A DNA stretch of 64,000 nt from Pseudomonadota bacterium (GTDB lineage: Bacteria > Desulfobacterota > Binatia > Binatales > Binataceae), in the NCBI GenBank assembly GCA_021324855.1, contig JAJPIG010000026.1:124001-188000 (forward strand). Direction: 5' to 3'. The translations under genes were made by a program, and so were the position numbers. Numbering within the stretch: the first letter of the stretch is position 1; each line of letters begins with the position of its first letter. The notes beneath the pieces were generated by a model. It saw nothing but the letters and a program-made list of their open reading frames with translations, ran no database searches and was not told where the DNA came from. Positions 26,256 through 35,507 of this stretch are shown piece after piece.

Positions 26256-26879
26256 ATGGACGACAAGCATAATCGTCAAGGCGGCGGCGACCGGCGACAC
26301 TTCATCGCGTGGATCGATCTGCCTACGCCGGAGCAGATCCGCGCGATGGGTCTGCCGCCGAGCTATAACTACGGCTTCGTCGGTGCGATGGGCCGCCTGA
26401 TGGTGGCGCATCCCAAAATCGGACCGCACTTCACCCGGCTCTTCCAGCAGATCATGTTCGGACCGGGCGCGCTCAATCGGCAGGAGCGCGAGATGGTCGC
26501 GATGGTGACGGCGCGCGCGCAGAACTGTTTCTATTGAACGCAGTCACACGCAGAGTTTCTGCGTGCCGAGGGCGGCGACCCCAGGCTGATCGATGCCATC
26601 CATGAGCAACGCTGGCAAACTCTCGAGGGCATCGCGCCGCGAACGCGGGCCCTGTGCGATCTCGCAAATAAAATGAGCGGGAGCCCGACCATGATGACGC
26701 GCGAAGATTGGCAACCGCTGCGAGAACTCGGCTTCAGCGATGAAGCGCTGCTCGAAGTCGGCCACATCGTCGGAATTTTCAACTATCTCACCCGACTCGC
26801 GGATGGCTTCGGTCTCGAAGTCGATGAGGCGGTGCTGGAGGCCACGCGCACCAAGATTCCGCTCAAGAAGCAGGACTGA
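26256..26879 (+). CDS. AhpD-like selenoprotein with C-x-x-U active site (in-frame TGA 26535-26537)
   Basis: Reading TGA 26535-26537 as selenocysteine gives one 207-residue protein of the AhpD/carboxymuconolactone decarboxylase-like family. Before the codon: [21 protein letters not shown]. After it: [13 protein letters not shown], then LCDLANKM and [28 protein letters not shown], the usual C-terminal half. The active site becomes C91-F-Y-U94-T-Q-S-H98, matching AhpD C-x-x-C-x-x-x-H, with Sec at the position of the peroxidatic Cys. No other stop occurs in the 113 codons that follow. A SECIS-like hairpin lies directly downstream. Expected role: thiol-dependent peroxide or acyl-hydroperoxide reduction. 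ATG 26256 is the only plausible start; an in-frame TAG lies at 26223. The alternative is a nonsense-mutated pseudogene. Confidence 0.87.
26538..26565 (+). promoter_or_regulatory. Bacterial SECIS element candidate
   Basis: CACGCAGA (26547-26554), loop GTT (26555-26557), TCTGCGTG (26558-26565) form a perfect 8-bp stem. The apical loop starts 17 nt after the TGA and its first base is G. Both fit the published bacterial SECIS consensus: loop 16-37 nt from UGA, a G among the first two loop bases, and loop of 3-14 nt. It should recruit SelB with Sec-tRNA at the UGA. The stem is inside the coding frame, as in E. coli fdhF. Confidence 0.8.
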
Positions 26880-26963
26880 TGCCCAGCGGCTCCGTTCCGC
26901 TTTTCATCTCATCGACTATCGTGAAATATTTAAACCGGCCCGTACCAAATGCGGGCGGTGCAC

Positions 26964-26976
26964 GGAGGTGGCTCCC
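26964..26976 (+). promoter_or_regulatory. Strong ribosome-binding site fixing the HpaB-like start
   Basis: GGAGGTG at 26964-26970, six bases before ATG 26977. It separates the true start from the in-frame extension back to 26740, which would run through the AhpD-like coding region. Confidence 0.75.
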
Positions 26977-28551
26977 ATGAGGGTCGAGCAGCAGATGGAA
27001 TCGCAACCCGTCTTGTCCCTGCCGAAGCGGCCTTTGACCGGTGCTGAATTCCTCGAAAGTCTCAAGGACGGTCGCGAGGTCTATATCTACGGCGAACGGG
27101 TGCCCGACGTCACGCAACATCCGGCGTTTCGCAATGCCGCGCGGATGTTGGCCCGACTTTACGACGCGCTGCACGATCCCGCCCGCAAGGAGACTCTGAC
27201 CACCACGACCGATACCGGCAACGGCGGCTTCACTCATCGCTTCTACCGCGCCGATCGCAGCGCCGAGGAGATGGTCAAGACGCGCGACGCGATCGCGGAA
27301 TGGGCGCGCGTCACGTGGGGCTGGATGGGCCGCTCGCCGGATTACAAGGCGAGCTTCATGGGGACGCTGGGCGCGAACTCGAAATTTTACGAGCCCTACC
27401 ATGAGAACGCCAAGGCCTGGTATCGGCGCGCGCAGGAACAGTGCCTCTACATGAACCACGCGCTGGTCAATCCGCCGGTCGATAAATCGCGGCCGATCAA
27501 CGAATACAGCGATGTCTATGTGCACGCCGAAAAAGAGACCGATGCCGGTGTGATCGTCAGCGGCGCCAAGGTCGTCGCCACCAACTCCGCACTCACGCAT
27601 TTCAATTTCGTCGGCTGCTACCCGCTGATCGGACGCCCCGAGCAGGCCGTGTTCGCGATGTTGCCGATGAATGCGCCCGGCCTGAAGCTAATTTGCCGCA
27701 CCTCGTACGAAATGACCTCCGAGGTGATGGGCAGTCCGTTCGATTATCCGCTCTCGAGCCGCCTCGATGAGAACGACGCGATCCTGGTCCTCGACAAGGT
27801 GCTGATCCCCTGGGAGAACGTCTTTCTCTATCGCGACGTCGAAAAGGCCAACAACTTCTTCCCGGTCTCCGGCTTCCTTCATCGGTTTGCCCTTCATGGA
27901 TGCACGCGGCTCGCGGTCAAGCTCGATTTTCTGTGCGGCCTGACACTGCTCGCGGGCGAGGTCACCGGCGTCAAGGACAAGGCCTTCGGCAAAATGCAGC
28001 TCGGCGAGATGCTTGCGTGGCGACATCTGATTTGGGGCCTTACCGACGCGATGGCGCGCACGCCCGACCCGTGGGTCGACGGCACGGTGCTGCCCAACAT
28101 GAACTACGCTCACGCGTATCGCGTGCTGGCGCCGGTGGTCTATCCGCGCGTGAAGGAAATCGTCGAGCAGATTATCTCCAGCGGTTTGATTTACCTGAAT
28201 TCGCATGCCTCGGATTTCCGAAATCCAGAAATCCGCGCGATGCTCGACAAGTACCTGCGCGGCTCCTATGGCCAGAACGCCGAAGAGCGCGTGAAGATCA
28301 TGAAGCTCTTGTGGGATGGGATCGGCACCGAGTTCGGCGGCCGCCACGAGCTTTACGAGCGCAATTACGCCGGCAACTACGAGGACATCCGCTCGCAGAC
28401 GCTGTTCGGCAACGATGCCGACGGGGTCACGGCGGCGCTCAAGAACTTCGCGCGCACCTGCATGGACGAGTACGATCTCGACGGCTGGCGGACGCAGGAT
28501 CTGATCAACGCGATCGACATCAGCGTGACCAACCGCAACGGCAGGCGCTAG
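26977..28551 (+). CDS. HpaB-type flavin-dependent monooxygenase, oxygenase component
   Basis: 524 residues, the usual size of 4-hydroxyphenylacetate 3-monooxygenase large subunits. These use FADH2 from a separate reductase to ortho-hydroxylate phenols. Residues equivalent to the Thermus HpaB substrate triad are present with identical spacing: Arg119 and Tyr123 in GRSPDYKAS and His161 in NHALVNPP. The Fe-S cysteines of the related 4-hydroxybutyryl-CoA dehydratase are not seen, which argues against that function. The N-terminus reads [25 protein letters not shown]. No HpaC reductase is in the window. It lies 97 bp after the selenoprotein gene. The substrate is probably phenolic but undetermined. 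Confidence 0.88.
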   Translation: MRVEQQMESQPVLSLPKRPLTGAEFLESLKDGREVYIYGERVPDVTQHPAFRNAARMLARLYDALHDPARKETLTTTTDTGNGGFTHRFYRADRSAEEMVKTRDAIAEWARVTWGWMGRSPDYKASFMGTLGANSKFYEPYHENAKAWYRRAQEQCLYMNHALVNPPVDKSRPINEYSDVYVHAEKETDAGVIVSGAKVVATNSALTHFNFVGCYPLIGRPEQAVFAMLPMNAPGLKLICRTSYEMTSEVMGSPFDYPLSSRLDENDAILVLDKVLIPWENVFLYRDVEKANNFFPVSGFLHRFALHGCTRLAVKLDFLCGLTLLAGEVTGVKDKAFGKMQLGEMLAWRHLIWGLTDAMARTPDPWVDGTVLPNMNYAHAYRVLAPVVYPRVKEIVEQIISSGLIYLNSHASDFRNPEIRAMLDKYLRGSYGQNAEERVKIMKLLWDGIGTEFGGRHELYERNYAGNYEDIRSQTLFGNDADGVTAALKNFARTCMDEYDLDGWRTQDLINAIDISVTNRNGRR

Positions 28552-28625
28552 AGGTTTTGACGGGGACGACGCGCCGCATCGCGGGCGGAGCCGTCCCAAT
28601 CCTCGAGCCGCCCGGGCGACTCCAT

Positions 28626-31600
28626 TCAGGCGCCCGGCGCCTTTCTCAGCCCGCGTTCTGTCATTATCGCGAAGAACACCGGGACCAGAATCAGCACGTG
28701 AATCGTTGAGGTGATCATGCCGCCGACGATCGGCGCGGCGATCGGCTTCATCACGTCTGATCCGATGCCTGACTCCCAGAGGATCGGAGCGAGACTGAGC
28801 ATCACGACCGCAACCGTCATCAGCTTTGGGCGCAGACGCTGAACCGCGCCTTCCAGCGTTGCCGCCTCGACATCTTCGTAGCGCAGCGGGCCTGCGGCCC
28901 GGCGTCGTTCCAAAGCCTCGTGGAGGTAGATGACCATCACCACGCCGGTCTCGACCGCGATGCCGAACAGAGCGATGTAACCGACCCAGACTGCGACGCT
29001 GAAATTGAACCCGAGCAGATATTGCAGAATCAGCCCGCCCGTCATCGCGTAAAGCGTGGGGAAAATCAGCACGGCCGCCTCCACCGCGGATCGAAACAGC
29101 ATATAGAGCAGCACGAAAATCGCCACGAACACGATCGGCAGAATAACGGCGAGCCGTTTGCGCGCACGCAGCTGAAACTCGTATTCACCTGACCATTTGA
29201 GCGAATACCCCGGCGGGAGACGAAGCTCGTGATCGAGGGCCTTTTGGGCCCGCCCCACGTAATCGCCATAATCTGACGTCGCGAGATCGATGTAGACGTA
29301 TCCCGTCAACTGCCCGTCCTCATCCCGGATCATCGACGGTCCCGAGGCGACTTCGAGGCGTCCGACTTCGCCCAGCGGTATCTGCGCGCCGGATGGAGTC
29401 ATGATCAGCACGCGCTTGAGCGAGTCGAGGTCATCGCGATAATCCTGCAAGTACCGCACGTTGATTGGATAGCGCTCGCGCCCCTCGATCGCAGTTGCGA
29501 TGTTCTGGCCGCCGATCCCGGAACTGATCGCGTTCTGCACGTCGCCGACCGTAAGGCCGTACTGCGCGGCGATCTCCCGGTTGACATGAATATTGATGTA
29601 GAAACCCTGCGAGACGCGTTCAGCGAAAACCCCGCGCGTTCCGCGCACTGCGCCGAGAATCTCCTCGACCTGGCTTCCGAGACGTTGAATTCCATCGAGA
29701 GACGGACCCTGGATCTTGAGCCCGACCGGCGTTTTGATGCCTGTCAACTCCATGTCGAGCCGGTTTGCCACCGGCATCGTCCACGAATTCGACAGTCCGG
29801 GAAAACTCAGCCTGGCGTCCATCTGTGCAATGAGCTGATCGTAAGTCACCCCGGCAGGCCATGCGCTTCTCGGCTTCAGCATGATGGTCGTGTCGTACAT
29901 GTCCAGCGGTGCGTTGTCGGTCGCGCTGTTGGAGCGGCCGACCGTGCCGAAGACGCTTTCGACCTCGGGAAAGCTCCTGATGATCTGATCCTGCTTCTGG
30001 AGCAAATCGGTCGCCGTGGTGATCGAAATGCCGGGCAGCGCCGTCGGCATGTAAAGCGTGGAGCCTTCGTACAGAGCCGGCATGAACTGGCTCCCCAGCT
30101 TCAATCCCAGCGGCAGCGCGATCAGCAGGAACATAATGTTGATCGCAATCGTGATTTTCCGATGCCGGAGGCACCATCGAATCACCGGCAGATAAAGCGC
30201 ATGAAAAAAGCGGCTGAGCGGATTTTGAGTTTCAGGCCGAAGCCGTCCGCGAATCAACGCCAGCATCAGGACCGGCACGACTGTGATTGCAAGAATTGAA
30301 GAGAAGGTGATCGCGAAGGTTTTGGTATCGGCCAGCGGCCGGAACATCCGTCCTTCCTGCGACTCGAGCAGGAATACCGGCAGAAACGAAACCACGATGA
30401 TTACCAAAGAGAAAAAGAGCGGCCGGCCGACCTGTTTGGCAGCCGCCAGCAGGATGCGCCGCCGCCCGGCCGCATCGATCTCTTCGCCGCGCCCGGCTGC
30501 CACTTTTTGCTCTTCCGAGAGATGGCGGTAGCCGTTCTCGACCATCACGATCGACGCGTCAACCAGGACGCCGATCGCCAAAGCCAGCCCGCCGAGCGAC
30601 ATGATGTTGGAGCTGACCTGCAGGTAGTACATCGGGATGAAGGTCGCCAGTACCGCAAGCGGCAAGCTCAGAATCGGAATCAATGCCGAGCGGAAATGAA
30701 ACAGGAAGACGATAATCACGAGACTGACGATGATCGCCTCCTCGATCAGGTCGCGCTGAAGCGTCGGAATCGACGCCCTGATCAATCCGGAACGGTCATA
30801 ACTCGCGACGATTTCAACCCCGGGCGGCAGGCTTTTTTTCAATTCCGAGAGCTTGCGCTTGAGGCCGTCAATGACCTTGAGCGCATTCTGCCCGTAGCGC
30901 ATCACCACGATACCGCCCACCGCCTCGCCCTCGCCGTTCCATTCCGCAACGCCCTCCCGAATGTCCGGCCCGAGACTCACGACCCCGAGGTCGCGAATCA
31001 GAACGGGAGTCCCTTTGTGCTCGGCCACTGGAATGTTTTCGAGGTCGGCGAGCGACTTGATGTAGCCGAGTCCGAGGACGTTGTACGAAGCCGAGGACAT
31101 TTCGAGCACCCGGCCGCCCACTTCGCTGTTGCTGTCCTGGATCCGATCGATGACCGTGCGGAGCGGGACGTCGAGCGCGAGCAGCCGATTCGGATCGAGC
31201 TTTACTTGGTATTGCTTGACGAAACCGCCGATGGTTGCGACCTCCGCAACCCCCGGGACCGTTTCGAGCGCATACCGAATATGCCAGTCCTGCAGGCTTC
31301 TCAGCTCGGCGAGATTGTGAGTATGGCTCCGGTCCAGCACGACGTATTCGAATACCCATCCGGCTCCCGTCGCGTCCGGCCCGAGCACGGGAGTTACGCC
31401 AGGCGGTAGTTGACCGCCGAGCTGCTGCAGATACTCCAAAACGCGGCTCCGCGCCCAGTACATGTCGGTGCCGTCTTCGAACACCACGAAGACATAGGAG
31501 TCGTTGGGCATGGTCTGCGCGCGGACCGCTTTGACGCGCGGCGCCGCCAGCATCGCGGTCACGATCGGATAGGTAACCTGATCCTCGATCAGGTTCGGCG

Positions 31601-31769
31601 GCTGACCCATCCATTGCGTATGGATAATCACCTGCACGTCGGAAATGTCCGGGAGCGCGTCGAGCGGAATTCGATTGAGCGACCAGATTCCGGCCAGCAC
31701 CAGCGCGACGACGCCTATAAAGACGAGGAAGTGATTGTCATTGCACCAATCAATGGTCCGCTCGATCAT
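28626..31769 (-). CDS. CusA/CzcA-family heavy-metal RND efflux pump
   Basis: 1047 residues, two repeats of a six-helix RND bundle with two large periplasmic loops. Diagnostic text: the N-terminal LNRIPLDALPDISDVQVIIHTQWMGQ; GLALAIGVLVDASIVMVEN in the first bundle carries the proton-relay Asp; EERMFRPLADT-like (EGRMFRPLADTKTFA) and GFNFSVAVWVGYIALFGIAVETGV follow. The ALPDISD signature is that of the heavy-metal efflux subfamily rather than drug exporters. It is last in a cusC-cusB-cusA order. The metal (Cu, Ag, Co, Zn or Cd) cannot be assigned. Confidence 0.93.
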   Translation of the reverse strand: MIERTIDWCNDNHFLVFIGVVALVLAGIWSLNRIPLDALPDISDVQVIIHTQWMGQPPNLIEDQVTYPIVTAMLAAPRVKAVRAQTMPNDSYVFVVFEDGTDMYWARSRVLEYLQQLGGQLPPGVTPVLGPDATGAGWVFEYVVLDRSHTHNLAELRSLQDWHIRYALETVPGVAEVATIGGFVKQYQVKLDPNRLLALDVPLRTVIDRIQDSNSEVGGRVLEMSSASYNVLGLGYIKSLADLENIPVAEHKGTPVLIRDLGVVSLGPDIREGVAEWNGEGEAVGGIVVMRYGQNALKVIDGLKRKLSELKKSLPPGVEIVASYDRSGLIRASIPTLQRDLIEEAIIVSLVIIVFLFHFRSALIPILSLPLAVLATFIPMYYLQVSSNIMSLGGLALAIGVLVDASIVMVENGYRHLSEEQKVAAGRGEEIDAAGRRRILLAAAKQVGRPLFFSLVIIVVSFLPVFLLESQEGRMFRPLADTKTFAITFSSILAITVVPVLMLALIRGRLRPETQNPLSRFFHALYLPVIRWCLRHRKITIAINIMFLLIALPLGLKLGSQFMPALYEGSTLYMPTALPGISITTATDLLQKQDQIIRSFPEVESVFGTVGRSNSATDNAPLDMYDTTIMLKPRSAWPAGVTYDQLIAQMDARLSFPGLSNSWTMPVANRLDMELTGIKTPVGLKIQGPSLDGIQRLGSQVEEILGAVRGTRGVFAERVSQGFYINIHVNREIAAQYGLTVGDVQNAISSGIGGQNIATAIEGRERYPINVRYLQDYRDDLDSLKRVLIMTPSGAQIPLGEVGRLEVASGPSMIRDEDGQLTGYVYIDLATSDYGDYVGRAQKALDHELRLPPGYSLKWSGEYEFQLRARKRLAVILPIVFVAIFVLLYMLFRSAVEAAVLIFPTLYAMTGGLILQYLLGFNFSVAVWVGYIALFGIAVETGVVMVIYLHEALERRRAAGPLRYEDVEAATLEGAVQRLRPKLMTVAVVMLSLAPILWESGIGSDVMKPIAAPIVGGMITSTIHVLILVPVFFAIMTERGLRKAPGA

Positions 31770-31781
31770 CGGTGCGGCTCC

Positions 31782-33242
31782 TCACATTCCGCCGGCCGCC
31801 GACAGATTGAACTGCCTGCTGGCAAGCGTCCGACCTTTCCTGGTCGCAACCGCGGTCACCTGCCAGGTGCCGCCGCTTTCCAGCGTGATGTAGCCCTCGT
31901 AAACTCCCGCTCCCTGTGCAGTCAGCGTCGCCGTCTCACGCATCGCCGACATTTCCATCGCGGGCATCGCGGACATAACGAAAGTGACCGTCACGTTCGC
32001 CCCGTCGATCCCATGGCCACGCGCGTCCTTGAGAGTCACTCGCACCCGGTTCTTTCCCCGCGCGGGCGGGCTGGGAATCGTAGTCACGTCGAGAATGACT
32101 GCGGGTCGGGCTTCCGCAGGCTGGACGGCATTTGCGCTCACCGGCGCCGGCGGCACGAAACTGCCGGTCGCAGCCTGAAGCTGGCTTTCCGAGTCGATCA
32201 GGAAGTTTGCGGACGCGACGATGCGCTGTCCGGGAGTGAGCCCCTTGAGCACGATCAGATCGTTGCCGACGCGCGGACCCAGTTCGACCTGTGTGGGAAC
32301 CAGGTACCCGTCGCCGCGATCGATGAATGCAATATTATGCGTACCGGTCCGGAGGACGCCGCCGGCGGGAATCACGGTGCGCTCGCCCATTTCAATTTGT
32401 AACTCAACGCGGCCATACATGCCCGGCTTGAGCAGTCCGTCGCGGTTGTCGAACGCAATGCGGACCCGCGCGGTCCGCGTTTCCAGATCGATTTGCGGCC
32501 AGATGTAATCCACGCGGCCGGCGAACCGCCTGCCCGGATAGGCGTCGATACTGAACGCGGCGGAATCGCCCACGCGAATCCCGCCGATTTCGTCCTGGAA
32601 TACGGCGGCGTAGACCCAGACGGTCGAGAAATCGGTGATCGTGTAGAGCTTGGTTTCAGGCTGTACGTACAGGTTCGGAAGCGCGTTTCGATCGACTACG
32701 TAGCCCGATGCGGGCGAATAGACGGTCAGCACGTTGCGCGGGCTCCCGCCGCGGGCGAGCCGCGAGATCTCGGATGGCGGGATTCCCATCAGCGAAAGCC
32801 GTTCAGCGGCGGCTTGAGCCAGGGAATTCGCCCCGTCCGACACTCCTTCGACCGGGCTGCCTGCAACTCGAGCTTTGGCCCGCAATGCCAGTACGTACTC
32901 CTGTTCGGTGCTGGCAAGATCTGGGCTGTATACGGTGAACAACGGCTCGCCCCGACGCACGTACTGGAAAGTCTGGTTGACGAAAACCCGCTGGATCCAT
33001 CCCGCGAATCGCGTTTGCACGTAGGACTGGAGTTGTTCGTCGGCCTCGATGTTGCCGGTGGCGTCGATTCCCCGCGTGACGTCGCGGCGCTTGACGATGG
33101 CGAAGGTCACGCCGATTAGCTGGCGGCGTTCGGGAGTGAGCTGAATCGGCGCCAGTTCGGAAGCGCGGCCGGCCGCCGCGATCTGCACGGCCGCGATCGT
33201 GGTGCCAATCGCAACCATCAGCTTCAGCCACTTTCGATTCAT
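31782..33242 (-). CDS. CusB-type periplasmic adaptor with C-terminal FixH-like domain
   Basis: 486 residues with an N-terminal signal-like helix. The adaptor core reads GNIEADEQLQSYVQTRFAGWI, a helical hairpin with STEQEYVLALRAKARVAG, lipoyl-type VYSPASGYVV and barrel segments up to about residue 365. The C-terminal 100 residues form an extra domain of the FixH/YtkA type: VRVTLKDARGHGIDGANVTV, the Met-rich SAMPAMEMSAMRE and a final Ig-like strand pattern. The Met cluster is a plausible soft-metal site and may replace a missing CusF chaperone. It overlaps cusC by 4 bp (ATGA), and cusA starts 12 bp downstream. Confidence 0.9.
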   Translation of the reverse strand: MNRKWLKLMVAIGTTIAAVQIAAAGRASELAPIQLTPERRQLIGVTFAIVKRRDVTRGIDATGNIEADEQLQSYVQTRFAGWIQRVFVNQTFQYVRRGEPLFTVYSPDLASTEQEYVLALRAKARVAGSPVEGVSDGANSLAQAAAERLSLMGIPPSEISRLARGGSPRNVLTVYSPASGYVVDRNALPNLYVQPETKLYTITDFSTVWVYAAVFQDEIGGIRVGDSAAFSIDAYPGRRFAGRVDYIWPQIDLETRTARVRIAFDNRDGLLKPGMYGRVELQIEMGERTVIPAGGVLRTGTHNIAFIDRGDGYLVPTQVELGPRVGNDLIVLKGLTPGQRIVASANFLIDSESQLQAATGSFVPPAPVSANAVQPAEARPAVILDVTTIPSPPARGKNRVRVTLKDARGHGIDGANVTVTFVMSAMPAMEMSAMRETATLTAQGAGVYEGYITLESGGTWQVTAVATRKGRTLASRQFNLSAAGGM

Positions 33243-34543
33243 TTCACTTCCCCCACGATCTGTTCGAGCCGGGCAACCGCGAGTTCGTGGTCGGCCAGCG
33301 TGCGGTAGTACTCTTCCCGAAGGTTCAGGAGATCGACGAAAGCTGAGATCACGGTCTGGAAATCGACCTTCGACACCCGATAGGCCGCGAGCGCCGCCTG
33401 TATCGAGTTTTCCGCCTGCGGGATCAGCCCTTGCGCATAAATTTTGAGCATTCGATCCGAGGCGTGAATTGCAACCAGTTGATCCTCGGCCGAAGCTCCG
33501 GCATCGAGTTCGTGCGCGCGGACCTGCTCGCGCGCCGCCGACCTCTCGAGCGCGGCCTGTTCGATCGCGGGCGTCTGTTTGCGCCAGAAGTAGAGTGGGA
33601 TTTTCGCCCCGAGCGTGAGCATGTAGTAGTCGCGAAAGCCCGGCCCCGTCTTGTCGTACGCATACCCGAGCGTGAAATCCGGAAAGTAACCCTTTTGCGC
33701 AAGCTCGAGCGCTTTTTCACTGCGCTCCTCAGCCGCGCGATCTATCATCAACTCGGTCGACTGGCGGCGCACGGCTTCTCCGAGCTGCGCGCGGTCCAAC
33801 TCGACTCGCGTCGGTTCAACCGCGCCGATTACGATGTCCGGGGAATCGAGGTCGCGGCCGAGCGCGGCCTTGAGGTCCGCCTGCCGCTGTTGCATCTCGC
33901 GATGATGGTGCACGATCTCGTTGAGCATCCGGGTCGCCTGTAGCTGGGCCTTCAGGACGTCCTGAGCCTGTCCTTCGCCGACGCGGTACCGCGCTTTCGC
34001 AATCTCTTCGATTCGCAGCAGATCGCTCCGCTCGCTTTCGAGCAGTCCGATGGTTTTTGTCAGGTAGAAAAGCTCGAAATAGCTCTCACGAATCTTTTCC
34101 GCGGCCTCGCGCTGCGCGGCTTTATATTGATGCCGTGCGATCTCGGCGTCCTGCTCGGCAATGTCGCCCTGCAGGCGCAGCTTGCCGGGGCCGGGAATCT
34201 CCTGCGAGATGCCGAAGCCGGTGTAATAGAAATTGCTGGTTTCGTAGCCCGCAGCAGGCTTTGGGCTGCCGACCGTGAATTCCTGCACCTGAATTTGCGG
34301 ATCTGGAAGCGTGCGCATCTGGATCGGCACGCGTTCGAGCGCTTCCCAATGTTTGCGCGCCGCGACCACGCCGGGGTTGCGCTGCATCCCCTCCTTCACC
34401 AGTGAATTCAAGTCGCAGCGGCTGTCCCGTGATGCATAAGCGCCTGTCTGAGCGCTGGCCGATGCACGCGGGGCAAATGCTATCCCGAAGAGAATTAGAA
34501 CAATGGCATAACGTCCAACCGGACGCCGACCAGTCATTTCCAT
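33239..34543 (-). CDS. CusC/TolC-family outer-membrane efflux channel
   Basis: 434 residues from ATG 34543 (a second ATG is at 34537). A signal peptide follows: GRYAIVLILFGIAFAPRASASAQ. Two OEP repeats show long amphipathic helices: GISQEIPGPGKLRLQGDIAEQ in the first and GAKIPLYFWRKQTPAIEQA in the second, both typical of metal-efflux channels. The frame is open back to 34738, but that extension is Arg-rich and would sit ahead of the signal peptide. The end overlaps cusB. It carries the exported ion across the outer membrane. Confidence 0.9.
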   Translation of the reverse strand: MEMTGRRPVGRYAIVLILFGIAFAPRASASAQTGAYASRDSRCDLNSLVKEGMQRNPGVVAARKHWEALERVPIQMRTLPDPQIQVQEFTVGSPKPAAGYETSNFYYTGFGISQEIPGPGKLRLQGDIAEQDAEIARHQYKAAQREAAEKIRESYFELFYLTKTIGLLESERSDLLRIEEIAKARYRVGEGQAQDVLKAQLQATRMLNEIVHHHREMQQRQADLKAALGRDLDSPDIVIGAVEPTRVELDRAQLGEAVRRQSTELMIDRAAEERSEKALELAQKGYFPDFTLGYAYDKTGPGFRDYYMLTLGAKIPLYFWRKQTPAIEQAALERSAAREQVRAHELDAGASAEDQLVAIHASDRMLKIYAQGLIPQAENSIQAALAAYRVSKVDFQTVISAFVDLLNLREEYYRTLADHELAVARLEQIVGEVK

Positions 34544-34676
34544 AACAAGCCACCGAGGTCGCCAAGTCGTGGATCGGCCGCTCGCGAGGCGAGTGCCGAC
34601 GACGCGAAGCAGGCGCGAGCAGGCCGCCAAACGGCTCTGCGCCGGCTTCAGAATCAGCCTGCGGCTTCGATGGCGA

Positions 34677-35039
34677 TCAGATTTGTCGCGAACAGAGGAG
34701 AGCTTGAGGGTCCGGACGGATTCCTGCGCGGGAGACAAGGTCGACCGCTGAACGGGTTACCACCATATTCGGCGTTACCCGACTCGATACGGCGGCCGGC
34801 GAATCGATAACCGGCGTCAGCGTTGATGGAAAAATAAGCGCGTTCGGTGCCTCGTCCGAAGAGCTGCAGCAACTGATGGTTCGAGTCGCGGTATCGGCCG
34901 GGCATCTCGCCGAACAACAATCTGCTGACATCGCCCGGCCCGATGAACAAGCGGCGCGGTGCGCGGTCAGCCGCGGTGCAACCGCAATCATCGAAAGCAG
35001 CAACAGGAGTGAAATCGCGCGGCGCACGGTCTTTAACAT
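34677..35039 (-). CDS. Small Cys-rich secreted protein leading the metal-efflux operon
   Basis: 120 residues: a basic N-terminus, a hydrophobic core SLLLLLSMIAVAP, then Cys31, Cys41-Cys42, Cys46, Cys57-Cys58 and a last Cys near the C-terminus. Short Cys-rich secreted proteins often precede cus- or cop-type genes (CopL-like leaders) and bind copper or help regulate. Here it lies 133 bp upstream of the channel gene on the same strand. The ribosome site is weak, so the coding call is moderate. A metal-binding role is inferred from composition and position. Confidence 0.5.
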   Translation of the reverse strand: MLKTVRRAISLLLLLSMIAVAPRLTAHRAACSSGRAMSADCCSARCPADTATRTISCCSSSDEAPNALIFPSTLTPVIDSPAAVSSRVTPNMVVTRSAVDLVSRAGIRPDPQALLCSRQI

Positions 35040-35507
35040 ACTTTAGTCCGGCCGCGGCAAACAATCCGGCACCTGCCAATCGCCGAAACGACTCTGTGAC
35101 AGGTCTCCCGTTGAAGTTTCGCTCGAAGTCGGCGTCAGGCGTCTATGGGATAGATTTCTACGAGCGCACAATTCGGAGGAGCGTTATGTCACGCTGTAAT
35201 TATTTACTGCAGCTTTCTATCCTATTTTCATTGAAATTAATCATTTTGACATGTTATAAGCATCATTCAGGAATCTGAGCTATAGCTGTTTAGCTTCGTT
35301 CAAGTTTGACTTTTGCTGCTGATACTGGGCTCATGCGGCTAATGAGTTCGTTTTATGGAAGCCGTAACAGCGGCAAGCGGACGCACATCTAAGCGGCCGA
35401 GGCGCTTGGGTAGATGTTAACTGCGAAACGTAACTCAAAAAGTGCGTTTTCTTTTTCTTTTGGCTCTCAGAATCTGCTATTAAGTCAAACCACTGAGGGG
35501 ATGTTCA
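35040..35507. other. 468-bp AT-rich intergenic region before the exopolysaccharide locus
   Basis: The composition drops sharply between about 35170 and 35507, unlike the GC-rich surroundings. A TTGACA hexamer is at 35246-35251, but I see no well-spaced -10 box. Divergent genes flank the region, so it should hold promoters for both the metal-efflux unit and the polysaccharide operon. GAGGGG eight bases before ATG 35508 is the ribosome site of the export gene. No gene or structured RNA was recognised. Confidence 0.45.

Noticed and set aside
26673-26879. A separate small gene starting at ATG 26673.
   Set aside because: It is in the same frame as the upstream AhpD half with no stop between except the single TGA, and its sequence is the family C-terminal half. 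It is one gene read through TGA.
26740-26976. N-terminal extension of the HpaB-like protein.
   Set aside because: The extension overlaps the AhpD-like coding region in another frame, is Arg/Ser-rich, and a strong GGAGGTG site precedes ATG 26977.
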